From the NCBI GenBank assembly GCA_964351995.1, contig CAYGQE010000019.1, positions 27,669-91,668 on the forward strand: a stretch of DNA of 64,000 nucleotides, given 5' to 3'. Under the pieces are notes generated by a model that worked only from the letters and a program-made list of their open reading frames with translations, made no database searches and was not told the DNA's origin. A program made the position numbers and the translations under genes. This DNA comes from SZUA-35 sp964351995 (lineage in GTDB: Bacteria > Actinomycetota > Acidimicrobiia > Acidimicrobiales > SZUA-35). Within the stretch, counting starts at the first letter, position 1. Each line of letters begins with the position of its first letter. Of this stretch, positions 42,386-52,618 are shown piece by piece.

Positions 42386-43989
42386 GAACTGACCTCGGCA
42401 CCGCGCTCGAGCGTCCAGAGCAACGTCACCACCAGCACCATTCCCACCCCAACGATGGCCAGTGAGGGAACAGCGGCTTGCACCCACAGGCTCTCCGACG
42501 TTGCTTGCCAGACCCAGATCGGCAGGGTGTCGGTGCCGAATGGTCGCAACAGCAACGTGATCGGCAGCTCTTTGAGCGTGTCGATGGCAACGAGCACTGA
42601 AGCAGAGATGACCCCGGCGGCGGCAATCGGGAGCTGGATGCGGGTGGCGACGCGGAAACGACCGGCACCGAGGGTTCGACCACTGGCAACCACCGATGGA
42701 GAGACCTTGGACAAGCTCGCTTCGATGCCCTGATAGGCGACCGCCAGAAAACGCACGGCGAGTGCGTAGATGAGGCCGACGAACGACCCAACGAGCAGCC
42801 AACTCTCTGGAAGCCACCCGGTGCGATCCAGGGCAGCGAGGGCGATGAGAACACCGAGCGCAACGACGGGTCCGGGAACGGCATAGCCGAGGGTGGCCAG
42901 CCTGGCGGCGGCGCGTTCCCTTCGGCGTCCCCGGTGAAGTGCAGCAGCGAGTACGGAGCCGATGATGAGGCAGGTGATCGTGGCGACCCCGGCGACGCGA
43001 AGCGATGATGTCAGGTGGAATCCGAGGTCGCCGGCAACCGTTGCGGTCTGCTCCGTGCGGCGAGCCTCGACGGCCCAGAAGATGAGGCGGGTGATGGGCA
43101 TCGCGACCGCTGCGACCAACACTCCCCATCCAAACACCAAGGCGAGGACGAGCTGGCGGCCTTTGAGTTTTTGGGAGGTCATGACCTGACGGTCTGCTCG
43201 TTGGGTGTAGCGAGCCCTGCCTCGGGCCAGCCGCTCGACCGAGATGAGCACGATGGCGACACCGATCAAGACCACAGACAGCTCGGCCGCTGCGTGACGA
43301 TCTCCGGTTCCGAACCAGACACGAAGGACGCCATCAGCGATCGTGGAAACGTTGAACAACCGCACCGTGCCGACGTCGGTGAGGACTTCCATGCCGACGA
43401 GAGCGGCGCCCCCGGCCAACGATGGCCGCGCCATCGGCAGCACCACGCGCCAGAAGGCTCGGCGGGGCGAGCAACCGAGGTTGCGGGCGACGTCGACCAC
43501 GCGTTGGGATTGTTCGCGAAACGCTGCTCGAGCGAACAGGTAGACGTAGGGATACAGCGTGAAGATCAACACCGCAGCACACAACCAGATCGACCGGACG
43601 GCTCTTGCGCCGATCGGTTCCTGGAGGGTGTCGAGCCAGACGAAGCCAAGCACGTAGCCGGGAATGGCAAGTGGTGTCACCAGAAGCCAGCCGAGCAACC
43701 GCTGCCCGGGGAAGCGGTAGGCCGTGACTAGCCACGCCAAGCTCGTCCCAAGCACCAAGGTGCCGGTCAACACGGTGATCAGCAGCGTTGCGGTGTCGGT
43801 CAGCATCCCCGGCAGTCGGGTGGCCCACAGCTGGCGCCAGACATCGGTGCTCGGTTGTGCGATCGATGACACGACGATCACGACAGGTATGGCAGCCACC
43901 GCAACGAGCGCGGCAACGAGCCCGGCCGATATGGCCGGGCCCGCGCTGCCGAAGAGGCGGCGTTTGTTCTTCGGTGGCGAAACGATCAC
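42382..43989 (-). CDS. Iron(III)-type ABC transporter permease (two-domain)
   Basis: A 535-residue membrane protein made of two fused permease halves, each with about six helices, as in FbpB/SfuB. The EAA-type loops are VDVARNLGCSPRRAFWRVVLPMARPSLAGG in the first half and VVASGRTLGAGRFRVATRIQLPIAAAGVISA in the second. The GTG start overlaps the stop of the binding-protein gene by 4 bp, and its own stop overlaps the ATPase start. The gene order and coupling give a complete three-component importer of the iron(III)/thiamine-like class. Confidence 0.93.
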   Translation of the reverse strand: MIVSPPKNKRRLFGSAGPAISAGLVAALVAVAAIPVVIVVSSIAQPSTDVWRQLWATRLPGMLTDTATLLITVLTGTLVLGTSLAWLVTAYRFPGQRLLGWLLVTPLAIPGYVLGFVWLDTLQEPIGARAVRSIWLCAAVLIFTLYPYVYLFARAAFREQSQRVVDVARNLGCSPRRAFWRVVLPMARPSLAGGAALVGMEVLTDVGTVRLFNVSTIADGVLRVWFGTGDRHAAAELSVVLIGVAIVLISVERLARGRARYTQRADRQVMTSQKLKGRQLVLALVFGWGVLVAAVAMPITRLIFWAVEARRTEQTATVAGDLGFHLTSSLRVAGVATITCLIIGSVLAAALHRGRRRERAAARLATLGYAVPGPVVALGVLIALAALDRTGWLPESWLLVGSFVGLIYALAVRFLAVAYQGIEASLSKVSPSVVASGRTLGAGRFRVATRIQLPIAAAGVISASVLVAIDTLKELPITLLLRPFGTDTLPIWVWQATSESLWVQAAVPSLAIVGVGMVLVVTLLWTLERGAEVSS

Positions 43990-45026
43990 TCGTAGCCGGT
44001 GACAGAAAGGATGTCGATGGCCATTGCTTGGTTGGCGCCGAGCTGGCGTACGGCGTCCATGTCGGCCACGAACTCACCCCAGCCGGCGACGATCGGGTCC
44101 GGTGCAACGGTCGGGTCAGCTGGATACTCGAAGTTGACGTTGGCGAACTGGGCTTGTCCTGCGGTCGCCAGCCACTCCAGCAACGCAATCGCATTGTCGC
44201 GATTCGGAGCGTTGGCGGTGACGGCTGCGGTGCTGACGTTGACGTGTGCACCACGCCCGTCTTGTTCTGGCCAAACGATCTCGACCGGGAAGGATGGGTC
44301 GTCGGTCAGCAGTCGGCCGAGGTAGTAGGTGTTGGCGATGGCAACATCGCAGTCGCCGTTGGCGACGGCGTTGTAGATGTCGGTGTCGCTGTTGATGTAG
44401 AGCGGGTTGTTGTCGACCCAGGATTGGACGATCTCGGTGGCTCGCTCTTCTCCCTCAGCGATCACGAGGCTCGCCACCAAGGACTGTGTGTAGGGGTGGG
44501 TGCTCGGACGGAGGCAGATTCGGTCGGCCCAGACCGGGTCACCGACGGCGGCATAGGTGGTGGGCGGATCATCGACGCGCTCCGAGCTGGCCACGATCAC
44601 TCGAGCTCGCTCGCTCAGCGAGAACCACTCGTTGTCGGCACTGCGGAGCGCTTCAGGGATGGTGTCGATCAGGATGTCGCTGTCGACCGGTGCGAGGAGC
44701 CCGGCGGCGGCAGCAAGTTCGATGTTTGCGGCATCGCCGGTCATGACGATGTCTGCCGGTGTGTTCGCCCCTTCGGCGGTCAGCCGTTCTCGTAGTTCAG
44801 GGTCGTTGCCGGTGGTGAAGCGAACCTCGATGCCGGTTGCAGCGGTGAACTCTTCGAACACGGGCTCGATGCCGTAGTGGCGTCCGGTGTAGACCGTGAC
44901 GACGCCGGCGTCGGTCTCAGCGTCCGTCGCTGCTGACGCGGTGTCGCCGTCGCTGCCGCACGCAGCGACGGCCAAAGCCCCGAGAAGAAGGAAGGATGCA
45001 CGTCGAGATGTTCGGTTGCTCATCAT
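43986..45026 (-). CDS. Iron(III)-type ABC transporter substrate-binding lipoprotein
   Basis: A 346-residue exported binding protein. A lipoprotein signal ends at AVAAC (Cys23, followed by GSDGDTASA). The mature part starts VVTVYTGRHYGIEPVFEEFTAATGIEVRF, the standard opening of FbpA/FutA-type ferric-binding proteins. The segment AIANTYYLGRLL carries the two Tyr that usually hold the ferric ion. The start at 45026 (MMSN) is next to an IdeR/DtxR-like palindrome. It is the first gene of the transporter operon. It could also bind another metal or a thiamine-like ligand. Confidence 0.92.
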   Translation of the reverse strand: MMSNRTSRRASFLLLGALAVAACGSDGDTASAATDAETDAGVVTVYTGRHYGIEPVFEEFTAATGIEVRFTTGNDPELRERLTAEGANTPADIVMTGDAANIELAAAAGLLAPVDSDILIDTIPEALRSADNEWFSLSERARVIVASSERVDDPPTTYAAVGDPVWADRICLRPSTHPYTQSLVASLVIAEGEERATEIVQSWVDNNPLYINSDTDIYNAVANGDCDVAIANTYYLGRLLTDDPSFPVEIVWPEQDGRGAHVNVSTAAVTANAPNRDNAIALLEWLATAGQAQFANVNFEYPADPTVAPDPIVAGWGEFVADMDAVRQLGANQAMAIDILSVTGYE

Positions 45027-45043
45027 AGTTAGGCGACCTTAAC
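45023..45043 (-). promoter_or_regulatory. IdeR/DtxR-like iron box at the transporter start
   Basis: On the minus strand TTAAGGTCGCCTAAC (from 45041) aligns with the recalled IdeR consensus TTAGGTTAGCCTAACCTAA at 12 of 19 positions, including the GCCTAAC core. It overlaps the start region of the ferric-binding protein, as expected for iron repression. Confidence 0.5.
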
Positions 45044-45073
45044 TCAGGCACTTGGAGATCACAACCATTTCCG

Positions 45074-45335
45074 TCAAGGGGATTCGAGGCCGAACGTCAA
45101 GGTGTGGTTCGAAGACGTGAACGTACCGACAGCACCTCTGAGGTCGACCTCGAGCCCGGTTCGAGCACATGCGCAGTGCGAAGGGCAACACCGGAGAGGC
45201 TCGCTGCGTGGAGGATGGTCGCCCCACACGCTGTCAATGAGCGTGTCGAAGGCGACGACTTCGTCGAGATGGTGAACGAGTGTGAGCAGAACGGCCCGTG
45301 GCTGGGGTCCGCCGATGTCGATCCACCGCCACTTC
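45074..45335 (-). pseudogene. SARP/AfsR-type regulator fragment, frameshifted
   Basis: From about 45331 downward the minus strand reads WIDIGGPQPRAVLLTLVHHLDEVVAFDTLIDSVWGDHPP, the winged-helix head of SARP/BTAD regulators. After that the matching sequence (SLSGVALRTAHVLEPGSR) continues in another frame, so a base is missing near 45209. The bacterial transcriptional activation domain that should follow is gone. The 3' part is copy B of a diverged repeat. I regard it as a dead remnant. The alternative that it is a phosphotransferase remnant cannot be excluded for its 3' half. Confidence 0.55.
45109..45209. repeat. Diverged dispersed repeat, copy B (101 bp)
   Basis: Partner of 40296-40396, 77 percent identical by my count. 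It lies inside the SARP remnant, just upstream of the iron-transporter operon. Confidence 0.6.
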
Positions 45336-45479
45336 CGTGGTGTCGCTGGCAGAGTCGTCGCTGCCGGAGCAAGCAGCGAGTAGGCCAATTGACGTCAGGG
45401 CGACAAGCAGGCGAGTTCGCCTCGTCATCGCCAGCCATGCGGCTCTGCTTGTTCGCATCGTCTTGCCCCGCTTCTTCAT
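45234..45479 (-). pseudogene. Truncated lipoprotein head joined to regulator debris
   Basis: The ATG at 45479 has GGAGG 8 bp upstream and opens a good lipoprotein signal (TRRTRLLVALTSIGLLAACSGSDDSASDTTEVAVD). After about residue 52 the frame turns into low-complexity Arg-rich text over SARP-coding DNA and stops at 45234. The mature domain has therefore been deleted and the head fused to another gene's fragment near 45330. It may still be translated as an 81-residue peptide, but no function is suggested. The rest of the gap (45480-45603) shows only a short GGCATGCATGCC palindrome at 45558. Confidence 0.6.
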
Positions 45480-45603
45480 CGTGATGTCCTCCGCGTTGTT
45501 GTTGACGGCGGAAGGTAAATCGGGGGGCTTACAGCTGGGTTGCAGCGGGTTGACAGCGGCATGCATGCCAATCACCAGCCGTCAACACATCGGTCATGCC
45601 GGC

Positions 45604-45619
45604 GTAACAAAGCGGAAAT
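45604..45619 (+). promoter_or_regulatory. GlnR-like box before the formamidase-urease operon
   Basis: GTAAC-aaagcg-GAAAT fits the actinobacterial GlnR consensus GTnAC-n6-GnAAC except for the last base. It ends 19 bp before the formamidase ATG. GlnR activates urease and other nitrogen genes in several actinobacteria; whether this organism has GlnR is unknown. Confidence 0.4.
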
Positions 45620-45638
45620 GTTGACTTCGTAGCGTCGG

Positions 45639-46691
45639 ATGATGCTCGAACGTTTGAATGCAACGCCGGACAGCTGTTTCTGGGGCTACTTCGACCCGGC
45701 CATCGCACCCGTGCTGACGGTGGCCTCGGGCTCGACCATCGACATCGAGGCGGTCACCCATCATTCGGGAGATGCCCCCGACCTGTTGATGGATGCAGGC
45801 ATTCAAGCGATCTGGGACGGCATTCCTGTCGAGACTCGGAAGCCTGGTGTCCACATCATGACCGGACCGATCGCGGTGGAGGGCGCCGAGCCGGGCGATG
45901 CTCTCGTGGTCGAGATTCTCGACATGTGGCCCCGTCTGCGACACGGCGCCAACTGCGCTGCGCACTGGGGGCGGCTCTACGAAGATTTCGGCAAAGAGCG
46001 CATCACGATTTACGAGCTCGATGGGCCTGAGACCAAGGATGAAGCCGGCTACGCCGAGTTTCCGCCCACGGCGAAGCCCATCTTCGGCTTCGACTTCACC
46101 GAGCGCGAGCTCTACGACCAGCCCGGCGTGATCTCGCCGCCAGAGCGCAACCCCCGAGAAGCCTTCAGCCGAGACGTGGCCGTGCCCGTCCGCCCCCACC
46201 TCGGCGTGATGGGTGTTGCCCCTCCGGGCGACCAACGCCTCGACAGCGTCCCTCCTGGCATTTGGGGTGGCAACGTCGACAACTGGCGCTTCGGCCCCGG
46301 CGCCACGATTCGGTACCCCGTCTTCCACGAGGGCGTTGGCTTCTACGTCGGTGACCCGCACTTTGCCCAAGGCGACGGTGAGCTTTGCGGAACCGCGATC
46401 GAGGCATCGCTCGATGTTCGCCTTCGCCTCTCGATCGAGAAGGGCGAAGCCCCCGGCGCGCCGCTGCTCGAGCACGGCGGGTCGCTCTTCACCCACGGCT
46501 TCGGTGCCAATCTCGATGAGGCCATGCTCGCTGCCTCTCGTGAAATGCTCTCGCTGATCACCGAGCGGTTCGGGCTGACCAACGACGAGGCGTATTCAGT
46601 CATGTCGGTGGCGATCGACCTCGGCATCACCCAGGTCGTCGACGGCACCGTCGGTTGTCATGCATCCATCGATCCCTCGATTTTCAAGTAG
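45639..46691 (+). CDS. Formamidase/acetamidase family amidohydrolase
   Basis: A 350-residue enzyme of the FmdA_AmdA family, releasing ammonia from formamide or acetamide. Conserved parts include SGSTIDIEAVTHHSGDAPDLLMDAG, GPIAVEGAEPGDALVVEILDM, the metal/active-site region RPHLGVMGVAP, PPGIWGGNVDNWRFGPGATIRYPVFHEGVGFYVGDPHFAQGDGE, and GCHASIDPSIF at the end. The ATG at 45639 is directly followed by another (45642), and either may be used. It is the first gene of a tight plus-strand unit ahead of urease (6-bp gap), so formamide and urea are probably parallel nitrogen outlets of one pathway. Confidence 0.92.
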   Translation: MMLERLNATPDSCFWGYFDPAIAPVLTVASGSTIDIEAVTHHSGDAPDLLMDAGIQAIWDGIPVETRKPGVHIMTGPIAVEGAEPGDALVVEILDMWPRLRHGANCAAHWGRLYEDFGKERITIYELDGPETKDEAGYAEFPPTAKPIFGFDFTERELYDQPGVISPPERNPREAFSRDVAVPVRPHLGVMGVAPPGDQRLDSVPPGIWGGNVDNWRFGPGATIRYPVFHEGVGFYVGDPHFAQGDGELCGTAIEASLDVRLRLSIEKGEAPGAPLLEHGGSLFTHGFGANLDEAMLAASREMLSLITERFGLTNDEAYSVMSVAIDLGITQVVDGTVGCHASIDPSIFK

Positions 46692-46697
46692 CCCCGC

Positions 46698-47350
46698 ATG
46701 CGTCTGAGCCCGCACGAGCAGGAACGCCTCATGATTCGCCAAGCGGCCGGCTTGGCCAAGGAGCGCATGGCCGACGGCCTGCTGCTCAACCAGCCAGAAG
46801 CCACCGCAGTCCTGGCCGACTGGGTCCTTGAACAAGCTCGCCGTGGAGCAAGTGTGCCCGACCTGATGCAACAAGGCCGCCAGGTGTTGGCCGCCAACCA
46901 GGTGATGGATGGGGTCGCCGTCCTCGTACCTGAAGTGCAGATGGAGGCCACCTTCCCTGATGGCACAAAGCTGGTCACGATCCATCACCCGATCTCGCTC
47001 GAGGAGACCACGCTGGTGCCCGGTGAGATCCAGGGCCCAGACGATGACATCGAGATCAATGCTGGCCGTCCGGTCACCACGTTGCGAGTCGAGAACACCG
47101 GTGATCGACCCATCCAGGTCGGTTCGCACTACCACTTCGCCGAGGCCAACCCGGCCCTGGCATTCGACCGTGCTGAGGCGCACGGTCAACGTCTCGACAT
47201 TGCGGCAGGCACTGCGGTTCGTTTCGAACCCGGGATCGCTCGCGATGTCGAACTCGTGCCCTTCGTGGGTGATCGAGTGGTTCCAGGGCTGCGGGGCGAG
47301 ACCGCAGGCCCACTGGACCGCACACTCGACACCGACTCGGGGGGAGGGGC

Positions 47351-47354
<4 letters not shown>
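46698..47354 (+). CDS. ureAB: Urease gamma-beta fusion subunit
   Basis: A 218-residue fusion of the two small urease subunits. Residues 1-100 are gamma (MRLSPHEQERLMIRQAAGLAKERMADGLLLNQPEA...VPDLMQQGRQVL), and residues about 105-210 are beta (LVPGEIQGPDDDIEINAG, VENTGDRPIQVGSHYHFAEANPALAFDR, AAGTAVRFEPG). The fusion resembles that of Helicobacter UreA and some actinobacteria. With UreC it forms the cytosolic nickel urease that splits urea into ammonia and carbamate. Its stop overlaps the ureC start (ATGA). Confidence 0.96.
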
Positions 47355-49060
<1,706 letters not shown>

Positions 49061-49082
49061 TGCTGTCTGTGCGGAACCTCTG

Positions 49083-49751
49083 ATGTCGACTGCGCTCCTG
49101 ATGATGCTCGCCGATGGGCGCTTGCCAACGGGAGGCTTTGCCGTGGGTGGTGGCGTTGAATGGGCGGTCGGTCACGACGATTTCACCGACCACCCGACCC
49201 TCGAGAACTGGATCGTCGCTCGGCTCTCGACGCTCGGTTTGGTCGAGGCGGCCTTTGCCGTCGCCGCCGGACATGGTTCAGCTCCGCTGGTCGCCCTCGA
49301 TGCCGAGTTGACTGCTCGCATCATCGGACCTCGAGCGCGAGAAGTCAGCCGCCAGACCGGTCGCCAGCTCTTGCGGGCTGTTCGACGAATGTGGCCAGAC
49401 CCTCGTCTCGACGCTCTCGTAGGGGCCGAACTTGCTGACGGTGCTCACCATGCGATGGTGCTCGGCACGGTGGCTGTGATCGCTGGTGCCGATCCGGTCA
49501 GCACAGCAACGCTCGTACTGCACCACCAAGTGGCGACCGCAACCACCGCTGCGGTCCGCATCTTGGCCGAGGACCCCATTGAACTCGCAGCAATGCAGGC
49601 TCGGATCGCCTCCCGTGTCGATGACATCGCCGGTCGGGCTGATGGCTGGGCAGCCTCGCGACCCGCTGATCTTCCATCGAACTCCATGCCGTTGGCCGAG
49701 GTGCTCGCCGAGGACCACGGCACGTGGACATCACGATTGTTCGTTGCCTGA
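49083..49751 (+). CDS. ureF: Urease accessory protein UreF
   Basis: A 222-residue helical accessory protein. LLMMLADGRLPTGGFAVGGGVEWAVGHD matches the UreF opening (dsRlPtGgf.hs.glE), and the C-terminal SNSMPLAEVLAEDHGTWTSRLFVA is the usual end. UreF bridges UreD and UreG during nickel insertion into the UreC site. It is weakly conserved between species, as is normal. It sits 22 bp after ureC and 45 bp before ureG. Confidence 0.92.
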   Translation: MSTALLMMLADGRLPTGGFAVGGGVEWAVGHDDFTDHPTLENWIVARLSTLGLVEAAFAVAAGHGSAPLVALDAELTARIIGPRAREVSRQTGRQLLRAVRRMWPDPRLDALVGAELADGAHHAMVLGTVAVIAGADPVSTATLVLHHQVATATTAAVRILAEDPIELAAMQARIASRVDDIAGRADGWAASRPADLPSNSMPLAEVLAEDHGTWTSRLFVA

Positions 49752-49796
49752 TGGCTCGGCAGCCACTGGGCATCGATCACACGAAAGGCTCGTTAC

Positions 49797-50474
49797 ATGC
49801 ATGATCCGCTCGCTGTTCCCGTCTTGCCTCCCCTCAACGGCGAACCCGGCACTCGACCGCTCCGCATCGGCATCGGCGGGCCGGTGGGTTCGGGCAAGAC
49901 GACGTTGGTCGGGGCCCTCTGTACCCGTCTGCGCGACGAGTGGAGCCTCGCCGTCATCACCAATGACATTTTCACCTCCGAGGATGCTGAAGCGCTGCGC
50001 AAGGCTGCCGTTTTGCCGCTGGAACGCATCGTTGCAGTCGAGACCGGCTGCTGCCCCCACACCGCGATTCGCGATGACATCGCCGCCAACCTCGATGCAG
50101 CCGAGCAACTCGAAGCCAAGCTCGGCAACGTCGACATCACACTGATCGAGTCCGGCGGTGACAACCTGACCGCCATCTTCAGTCGAGGTCTGGTCGACGT
50201 ACAGATCTTCGTCCTCGACACCGCGGGTGGTGACGACGTTCCCCGCAAGGGTGGCCCTGGTGTGGCAGCCGCCGACCTCCTCGTCATCAACAAGATCGAC
50301 CTCGCACCTTACGTGGGCAGTGATGTTGGCCAGATGGTGCGTGACGCTGACGCCAGGCGAGATGGTCGGCCGACCGTTGCGGTGTCGCTGGCCATGGACT
50401 CGGCCGGTGAGCGCTCCGGAGTCAAGCCCGTGGCTGAGTGGATCACCGCCCGTATTGCTGCGTGGCAGGCGTGA
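49797..50474 (+). CDS. ureG: Urease accessory GTPase UreG
   Basis: A 225-residue GTPase that delivers nickel. The P-loop is IGGPVGSGKTTLVGAL; the metal site Cys-Pro-His appears as TGCCPHTAI (one extra Cys); the G-box blocks are FVLDTAGGDDVPRKGGPG and LLVINKIDLAPYVG (the second being the NKxD base motif). The Met at 49797 is used. No ureE gene is present between ureC and ureF or elsewhere in the cluster, so nickel must reach UreG in another way, as in mycobacterial ureABCFGD operons. Confidence 0.96.
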   Translation: MHDPLAVPVLPPLNGEPGTRPLRIGIGGPVGSGKTTLVGALCTRLRDEWSLAVITNDIFTSEDAEALRKAAVLPLERIVAVETGCCPHTAIRDDIAANLDAAEQLEAKLGNVDITLIESGGDNLTAIFSRGLVDVQIFVLDTAGGDDVPRKGGPGVAAADLLVINKIDLAPYVGSDVGQMVRDADARRDGRPTVAVSLAMDSAGERSGVKPVAEWITARIAAWQA

Positions 50475-50481
50475 TCGCCCG

Positions 50482-51186
50482 ATGAAGGCCACGGCCCTGG
50501 TCGTTGCCGAGGTCCGAAACGGCCGAACGGTTCTCACCGACTTGCGGTCGGAGGCGCCGATTGCGCTGCGTGAGGCTTCGCCCCTTGGCGATATGCAGCG
50601 GCTGTCGATGCTGGGCTCGGCCGCTGGCCCGGTTGGGGGCGACGAGCTGACAATGTCGGTGCGTGTTGGCGCCGGGGCGTCGCTGAGCATCGAGGCGGTT
50701 GCGGCGACGATGGTCTTTCCTGCACCCAGCGGCGCCACGTCGACCCAGCGACTGGACATCGTCGTCGAAGCGGGTGGTCACCTTCGCTGGGTTGGCCAGC
50801 CGCTGTTGGTGATCGAGGGCGGTTGCCACAAGCAGACGACGATGATCTCGTTGGCTTCTGACGCGCAGTTCGACTTCCTCGATGAAGTGGCGCTCGGTCG
50901 AACAAACGAACTGCCGGGCCGGCTCGATACCCACCTGCGGGTGGAGCGCAGCGGGTCGCCGTTGATCGATCAGCGCCAGGTCTACGACCCGGCGAGTCCG
51001 GCATGGCTGACAACGGCGGGCGTCGGGAAGTTCCGTCACGTGCGACACCATCTGACCGTGGGCCGAGTGGCCGATCCGCTCGAAGTGAGTGTGGGAAGTG
51101 TCCTCGCCACCGCTCGTTTTCCGCTGGCCGATGATGCCGAGCTGACCGTCTCGTTGGGCGTCGATCGATGCGCCGGGGCAGACTGA
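50482..51186 (+). CDS. ureD: Urease accessory protein UreD/UreH
   Basis: A 234-residue protein of the UreD family. The beta-rich scaffold shows LRSEAPIALREA, LGSAAGPVGGDELTMSVRVGAGASLSIEAVAATMVFP, LRWVGQPLLVIEGGCHKQTTMISL and FLDEVALGRTNELPGRLDTHLRVERSGSPLIDQR, all in UreD order. It docks on the urease core and recruits UreF and UreG. The frame is open to 50227 inside ureG, but the start at 50482 (7 bp after the ureG stop) is the sensible one. The next gene starts 4 bp after its stop. Confidence 0.9.
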   Translation: MKATALVVAEVRNGRTVLTDLRSEAPIALREASPLGDMQRLSMLGSAAGPVGGDELTMSVRVGAGASLSIEAVAATMVFPAPSGATSTQRLDIVVEAGGHLRWVGQPLLVIEGGCHKQTTMISLASDAQFDFLDEVALGRTNELPGRLDTHLRVERSGSPLIDQRQVYDPASPAWLTTAGVGKFRHVRHHLTVGRVADPLEVSVGSVLATARFPLADDAELTVSLGVDRCAGAD

Positions 51187-51190
51187 CCCG

Positions 51191-52573
51191 GTGACGAACG
51201 CCCAACCCAGCCAAGGAGTCATCGTTCGTGGAACCGTTGTCACCATGGACGGTGAGCGCACGATCATCGGCGACGGTGGGGTGGCCATCGATGGTGGTGT
51301 GATCACCGCCGTCGGCCCGTTCGACGCCGTCCGTGCGAGCGTCTCACACAACGAGATCACTGGGTCGCCGAGCGATCTCGTGGTGCCCGGTTACATCAAC
51401 GGGCACCAACACCTCACCGGCGATCGTCTGATTCAATCATCGATCCCTGACGACCTTGGGCCAGGCGAGGCCATCTTCACGTGGGTCGTGCCGGTGCACG
51501 GCGAGCACACCGGTGACGACGACGAGTTGTCGGCCACGCTCACGCTCGCCGAGTCCTTGACCAACGGCATCACCACCACCTTCGAAGCTGGCACGGTCGC
51601 CCACCCCGAGCGCATCAAGGCTGCTGCGCTGAAGCTCGGTGCTCGGCTGACGGTCGGCACCTGGGGTTGGGACATCGAGCACGGGCCGTTCACCGGTTCA
51701 GTCGACGAAGTCCTCGATCGCCAACGGGTGTCGCTCGATCTTGCTGACGGCGGGCTGATCAGCAGCTGGGTCACCCTCGTCGGCCACGACCTGATGTCAG
51801 ACGAGCTCGTGGTCAGAGCGACGGCGCTGGCGCTCGAACGAGAGGCTGGGATGACGTTCCACCTCTCGCCCAGCACCAGCGATACCGACAGCTACCTCGC
51901 CAACACCGGCAAGGCGCCCCTGGTCCACCTCGACTCGCTCGACGTCCTCGGGCCGCACCTTGCGCTGGGTCACGGTGTCCACCTCGACGACGATGAGGTC
52001 GAGATAGCGCTTCAGCGAGAGCTTGCCGTGGTGTCATGTCCGTGGGCCTACATTCGCCTCGGGCAAGGGCTGTCACATCGCTTCCGTCACTACGACCTCT
52101 GGAAGGCTGGCGGCCGGGTTGCCCTCGGATGTGATTCGGAGAATGCGGGCGATCAGGTCGACGGCCTGCGGGCGGCAGCGCTGTTCGCAGGGATGGCCAA
52201 GGACACGCAGATGGATCCCACCATCTTCGGCGCTCACGATGCGCTCGAGCTGTTGACGATCAAGGGCGCTGAGGCGCTCGGCATCAGTGACCGTGTCGGG
52301 TCGATCGAGGTCGGCAAGCAGGCCGACCTCGTCGTACACGATCGCACCCGAGTCGAGTGGATTCCCCCGAGCCCCGACCCGGTGCTGCAGTTGATCTGGG
52401 GGAGCGACGGGCGCTCGGTTCGTGACGTGTTTGTCGCTGGGCAACAGGTTGTTCGCGATGGCTCGGTGACCGCACTCGACGTGACCGAACTGATCGACGA
52501 TGCCGTCGCCGCCGGCGCTGCGCTGCGGCAGCGAAGCAACGTTCCCGCGGCCGCTCGCTGGCCGATCAACTGA
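51191..52573 (+). CDS. Amidohydrolase (cytosine deaminase/TRZ-ATZ-like), paralogue 1
   Basis: A 460-residue TIM-barrel metal hydrolase of the amidohydrolase superfamily. The metal site is GHQH (the HxH pair), then His in TFHLSPSTSD, His in LGHGVHLDDDEV, and Asp in GCDSENAGD. The C-terminal GSIEVGKQADLVVHDRTR is typical of the SAH/guanine-deaminase/atrazine-hydrolase branch. The third residue after the mid-barrel His, usually catalytic Glu, is Pro. The GTG start is 4 bp after ureD, so it belongs to the urease transcript and may liberate ammonia or urea from a nitrogen-rich substrate. Paralogue of the protein at 54353-55756. Confidence 0.88.
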   Translation: MTNAQPSQGVIVRGTVVTMDGERTIIGDGGVAIDGGVITAVGPFDAVRASVSHNEITGSPSDLVVPGYINGHQHLTGDRLIQSSIPDDLGPGEAIFTWVVPVHGEHTGDDDELSATLTLAESLTNGITTTFEAGTVAHPERIKAAALKLGARLTVGTWGWDIEHGPFTGSVDEVLDRQRVSLDLADGGLISSWVTLVGHDLMSDELVVRATALALEREAGMTFHLSPSTSDTDSYLANTGKAPLVHLDSLDVLGPHLALGHGVHLDDDEVEIALQRELAVVSCPWAYIRLGQGLSHRFRHYDLWKAGGRVALGCDSENAGDQVDGLRAAALFAGMAKDTQMDPTIFGAHDALELLTIKGAEALGISDRVGSIEVGKQADLVVHDRTRVEWIPPSPDPVLQLIWGSDGRSVRDVFVAGQQVVRDGSVTALDVTELIDDAVAAGAALRQRSNVPAAARWPIN

Positions 52574-52618
52574 GTTCGCTAAGGTCTGACCAACAGACCG
52601 CGTCCAACAAGGAGCCTC

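Noticed and set aside
45550..45572. TTGACA at 45550 as a -35 element for the formamidase operon
   Set aside because: No acceptable -10 element lies 16-18 bp downstream, so I did not call a promoter.
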